From CAZEFK01 sp964511405 (lineage in GTDB: Bacteria > Pseudomonadota > Alphaproteobacteria > Elsterales > Elsteraceae), in NCBI GenBank assembly GCA_964511405.1, contig CAZEFK010000253.1, positions 1 through 9,392 of the forward strand: DNA of 9,392 bases, given 5' to 3'. The translations under genes were made by a program, and so were the position numbers. A model generated the notes under the pieces. The model ran no database searches. It was not told the DNA's origin and saw nothing but the letters and a program-made list of their open reading frames with translations. Positions 6,698-9,392 of this stretch are shown here, piece after piece (position 1 is the stretch's first letter; every line of letters starts with the position of its first letter).

Positions 6698-8770
6698 GTG
6701 GCGCTGGCGCTGGCGGCGGCGGCCACCGCCGGCGCCCTGCGGGCCGGCCTCGACGGCTTGTCGCTCGACCTTTTGTTCTGGCTGCGCTACGCCGCGTTCG
6801 GCGCGCGTCACGACCCGGCGGCCTCGCCGACGGTGGTGATCGCGATCGACGAGGAGACGTTCCGGACCGAGCCCTTCCGGACCATCCCCCAGGCGCTGTG
6901 GGCGCCGCACCTGGCAGCGGTGCTGCGGGCCGTGCTCGCCGCCGGCCCCAAGGTGGTCGGCGTGGACGTGATCTTCCCCACCACCGTCGAGCCGTTCCTG
7001 CCCGGCTTCGAGCGCGACTTCCGCCTGGCGCTGCACGACGGGGCCAAGGCCGGCAAAGTGGTACTGACCAAGGAGCAGCAGCAGAACCAGCCGGTCGCGC
7101 CCTATCCCGGCCTCAGCCTGGCGGTTGGCAACGAGCGCAATATCCGTCTTGCCAACCTGTTCCGCGACGACGACGACACCATCCGCCGGGTGCCGCTGCT
7201 GTTCGACGCCGAGACGGCCGACGGCGGGACCAGACGCGACCCCAGCTTTGCGCTGGAACTGGCCGAGCGGGCGTCGGGCGCCGCGGTCTCCGAAGGACCG
7301 GACGGGATCGCCCTCGGCGGCTACCGGATCCCGGGCTCCGACACCGACACGCTGCTGGTCAATTTCGACGGCGGCCAGAGCCTGCCCACCTACTCCTTCG
7401 CCGACCTCGATGCCTGCGCCGCCGCCGGTCGGGCCGACTGGTTCGCCAGCCGCTTCGCCGGCAAAGTGGTGCTGCTGGGGGCCGTCCAGGACCTGGAGGA
7501 CCGCAAGATCACCTCCAAGCGCCTGATCACCGGCGGCGAGCCGGCGACCCCCGACCGCTGCATCCGGCCTGTGATGGCCGGGCTGATGCGCAACGACGTG
7601 GTCCGCAGCACGATTCCGGGCGTCTACATCCATGCCGCCGCGGTCAACGACTTCCTGCGCCGCGACGCCTTGGCCGAGCTGCGCGGGCCCGGGCGAGGGA
7701 CCGCGGTCGCGGCCGTCGCCGCCGCGGTCGCCGCGCTGCTGCTGGTGCTGCCGATCGGGCTGGGCGCGCTGGCGGCGGCCGGGCTGGGGACGTTGTGGGC
7801 CGCCGCCGCCACCCTGACGTTCCAGCACGGGCTGGCGCTGCCGATGCTGCCGGGGCTGGTAGCCGGCGGTCTGACCGCGGTGCTCCTGACCGGCTATCGC
7901 GTCACCGTCGCCGATCGCGACAAGCGCCGCCTGCGCCACATGTTCGGCCTGTACCTGGCGCCCAGCATCGTCGACCAGCTGGCCGCGGCCGACGGCATGC
8001 CGGAGCTTGGCGGCGAGCGGCGGGCCATGACCTTCCTGTTCACCGACGTCGCCGGCTTCACCACCTTGACCGAGCGCACCGACCCCGCGGTCATGGCGGC
8101 GGCGCTCAACGACTATCTGGACGGCGCCTGCCGCATCATCATGGCCCATGGCGGGCTGGTGAACGAGTTCATCGGCGATGCCATCCTGGCGTTCTTCGGC
8201 GCGCCCCAGCACCAAGCGGACCACGCGGCGCGAGCGCTCGCCTGCGCCCGCGCGATCGACGCCTATGCCGAGGCCTTCCGCCAGCGCCAGGCCGCGACCG
8301 GCCTGGCGTTCGGCCATACCCGGATCGGCCTGCATTGCGGCGACGCCATGGTCGGCAATTTCGGCTCGCGCCAGCGCTTCAAATACGCCGCCCTCGGCGA
8401 CGTCGTGAACACCGCCTCGCGGATCGAGGGGCTGAACAAGTTCTTCGGGACCCGGCTGGCGGTTTCAGGCGCCGTGGTGGCCGCTGCCGGCGCCGAGCCG
8501 GACGGGCTGCGGCCGCTGGGCGAGTTCGTGCTCAAGGGCAAGAGCGCGGCGCTCGTGGTGTTCGAGGCCTTCGATCCGGCCGCGGCCGACCCCACCTACA
8601 TGGAGCGCTACCGCGCCGCCTACGCCGCCATGGCGGCCGGCGACCCGGCCGCATCGGGCCTGTTCGCCGCGCTGGCCGCCGCGGCGCCGGCGGACGGCGC
8701 CGCGGCGTTCCATTGCCGGCGGCTGGCCACCGGGGCAACGGGGCCGGTCATCGCCATGGATGAAAAATAG
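6698..8770 (+). CDS. CHASE2 sensor with class III adenylate/guanylate cyclase
   Basis: This 690-residue membrane protein has an N-terminal membrane segment (about 1-20), then a CHASE2 extracytoplasmic sensor (about 43-320; marks are VVIAIDEETF, VVGVDVIFP, DDTIRRVPLLFD, FAGKVVLLGAV and IPGVYIHAAAVNDFL). Three membrane helices follow (about 336-353, 355-373, 383-400), then a class III cyclase domain (about 440-620). Metal aspartates D450 (FTDVAGFT) and D494 (FIGDAILAFFG) are present, as are N571 and R575 (VVNTASR), so activity is expected. The purine-selecting positions hold E490 and A564 rather than the common Lys and Thr/Asp, so the product (cAMP or cGMP) is uncertain. The GTG at 6698 is the only ATG/GTG/TTG start near the front, but it lacks a ribosome binding site and cuts off the basic residues TRARLR. 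A CTG at 6668, overlapping the previous stop, would restore them. It is the third gene of the CHAT cluster. Confidence 0.93.
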   Translation: MALALAAAATAGALRAGLDGLSLDLLFWLRYAAFGARHDPAASPTVVIAIDEETFRTEPFRTIPQALWAPHLAAVLRAVLAAGPKVVGVDVIFPTTVEPFLPGFERDFRLALHDGAKAGKVVLTKEQQQNQPVAPYPGLSLAVGNERNIRLANLFRDDDDTIRRVPLLFDAETADGGTRRDPSFALELAERASGAAVSEGPDGIALGGYRIPGSDTDTLLVNFDGGQSLPTYSFADLDACAAAGRADWFASRFAGKVVLLGAVQDLEDRKITSKRLITGGEPATPDRCIRPVMAGLMRNDVVRSTIPGVYIHAAAVNDFLRRDALAELRGPGRGTAVAAVAAAVAALLLVLPIGLGALAAAGLGTLWAAAATLTFQHGLALPMLPGLVAGGLTAVLLTGYRVTVADRDKRRLRHMFGLYLAPSIVDQLAAADGMPELGGERRAMTFLFTDVAGFTTLTERTDPAVMAAALNDYLDGACRIIMAHGGLVNEFIGDAILAFFGAPQHQADHAARALACARAIDAYAEAFRQRQAATGLAFGHTRIGLHCGDAMVGNFGSRQRFKYAALGDVVNTASRIEGLNKFFGTRLAVSGAVVAAAGAEPDGLRPLGEFVLKGKSAALVVFEAFDPAAADPTYMERYRAAYAAMAAGDPAASGLFAALAAAAPADGAAAFHCRRLATGATGPVIAMDEK
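8677..8707 (+). other. 13-bp perfect hairpin near the cyclase 3' end
   Basis: CGCCGCGGCGCCG (8677-8689), a five-base loop GCGGA (8690-8694) and CGGCGCCGCGGCG (8695-8707) pair perfectly. The stem lies inside the cyclase coding sequence, encoding an Ala/Pro/Asp/Gly linker, and about 60 bases before its stop. It could slow ribosomes, protect the 3' end of the cluster mRNA, or be a chance product of Ala-rich GC coding. Confidence 0.45.
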
Positions 8771-8795
8771 GTCCGGAGCATGGCACGATCGGGGC

Positions 8796-8801
8796 AGGAG
8801 G
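8796..8801 (+). promoter_or_regulatory. Strong ribosome binding site of the mutase gene
   Basis: AGGAGG, a full Shine-Dalgarno consensus, lies 7 bases before the ATG at 8809. It is the best ribosome binding site in the window and fixes the start of the methylmalonyl-CoA mutase. The 38-base gap from the cyclase stop shows no clear terminator, so a promoter inside the cyclase end or readthrough are both possible. Confidence 0.8.
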
Positions 8802-8808
8802 ACGCCGG

Positions 8809-9392
8809 ATGACGCTGGACGATTGGACGACCGCTGCGCGTGCGGACCTCAAGGGTGCCGACCCGGCCAGCCTGACCTGGACCACGCCCGAGGGGATCGC
8901 GGTCAAGCCGCTCTACACCGCCGCCGACCTCGAGCGGCTGGAGCATGTCGGCGGACTGCCCGGCCTGGCCCCGTTCGTGCGCGGCCCGCGGGCGACGATG
9001 TACGCCAACCGGCCCTGGACCATCCGCCAATATGCCGGCTTCTCCACGGCCGAGGAGTCCAACGCCTTCTACCGCGCCGGGCTGGCCGCGGGGCAGACCG
9101 GGCTGTCGGTGGCCTTCGACCTCGCCACCCACCGCGGCTATGACAGCGACCATCCGCGGGTGGTCGGCGATGTCGGCAAGGCCGGGGTCGCCATCGACTC
9201 GGTCGAGGACATGAAGATCCTGTTCGACGGCATCCCGCTCGACCGGATGTCGGTGTCGATGACCATGAACGGTGCCGTGCTGCCGGTGCTGGCCAGCTTC
9301 ATCGTGGCCGGCGAGGAGCAGGGGGTGCCGCGGGCGAAGCTGTCGGGGACCATCCAGAACGACATCCTCAAGGAGTTCATGGTCCGCAACAC
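8809..9392 (+). CDS. scpA: Methylmalonyl-CoA mutase, N-terminal part
   Basis: This is the first 194 residues of the large B12-dependent subunit that interconverts (R)-methylmalonyl-CoA and succinyl-CoA, linking propionyl-CoA to the TCA cycle; the gene runs off the window. The family is about 710-720 residues long, so roughly 73% is missing, including the C-terminal B12-binding domain. The visible part is the start of the TIM-barrel CoA-binding domain. Near-identical family blocks are RGPRATMY (58-65, with Y65 matching the active-site tyrosine after TM), PWTIRQYAGFSTAEESNAFY (69-88), GLSVAFDLATHRGYDSD (98-114), VSMTMNGAVLPVLA (149-162) and SGTIQNDILKEFM (179-191). The start ATG has an ideal ribosome binding site. 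Its neighbours in the window have no obvious role in propionate metabolism. Equivalent symbols are mutB, bhbA and sbm. Confidence 0.97.
   Translation, partial: MTLDDWTTAARADLKGADPASLTWTTPEGIAVKPLYTAADLERLEHVGGLPGLAPFVRGPRATMYANRPWTIRQYAGFSTAEESNAFYRAGLAAGQTGLSVAFDLATHRGYDSDHPRVVGDVGKAGVAIDSVEDMKILFDGIPLDRMSVSMTMNGAVLPVLASFIVAGEEQGVPRAKLSGTIQNDILKEFMVRN

Noticed and set aside
6572..8335. A 587-codon minus-strand frame opposite the cyclase.
   Set aside because: The composition is biased and motif-free; the plus strand encodes clear CHASE2 and cyclase domains.
6520..8763. A 747-codon plus frame one register from the cyclase.
   Set aside because: It is an Arg/Gly/Ala-rich shadow; the cyclase motifs lie only in the 6698 frame.
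1..9392. Mobile element boundaries, tRNA-linked attachment sites or base-composition islands.
   Set aside because: No transposase or integrase core, tRNA, or flanking repeat was seen, and GC content and codon use look even apart from the short AT-rich patch at 2777-2787.

Overview
The window reads as chromosomal DNA of a very GC-rich alphaproteobacterium. A Rhodospirillales-like host (Azospirillum, Skermanella or Inquilinus relatives) is the best guess. The reasons are the strong G/C third-position bias, a HAD hydrolase of the mainly alphaproteobacterial TIGR01459 family, an RHH_4-type ribbon-helix-helix protein, and a CHASE2 cyclase in a TPR/CHAT context. The taxon is inferred from family recall, not from a search. 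No rRNA, tRNA, CRISPR array, insertion sequence or phage gene was seen.

Layout. Positions 1-391 hold the 3' end of a DUF4351/Rpn-like gene. After a 197-base gap come two plus-strand metabolic genes: a fumarylacetoacetate hydrolase (FAH) family enzyme (589-1440) and a class IIA HAD hydrolase (1512-2426). The HAD gene converges with a small minus-strand RHH gene (2428-2712). The two stop codons are one base apart and sit at a perfect 7-bp hairpin. A 117-base divergent gap, carrying the only clear AT-rich patch of the window, separates the RHH gene from a plus-strand three-gene cluster. The window ends in the first third of a methylmalonyl-CoA mutase gene (8809 onward), which has a strong ribosome binding site of its own.

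The most interesting part is the cluster at 2830-8770. It encodes (1) a 1060-residue protein with a signal peptide, TPR repeats and a C-terminal CHAT caspase-like protease domain with its His and Cys in place; (2) a 220-residue exported beta-rich protein with FecR-like character and just two cysteines; and (3) a membrane-bound CHASE2 sensor fused to a class III nucleotide cyclase whose metal and transition-state residues are intact but whose purine-selecting residues (Glu and Ala) differ from the usual adenylate cyclase pair. The first two genes overlap by four bases (ATGA). The third starts within 26 bases of the second, or overlaps it if a CTG start is used. All three products have parts predicted outside the cytoplasmic membrane. 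The working hypothesis is an envelope signalling module in which a periplasmic protease and a FecR-like partner feed a CHASE2 sensor that makes a cyclic nucleotide, possibly under control of the divergent RHH protein. The domains are seen in the sequence; the pathway is inference.

Most other long open frames here, including an 850-codon antisense frame over the CHAT gene, are by-products of high GC and were left out.
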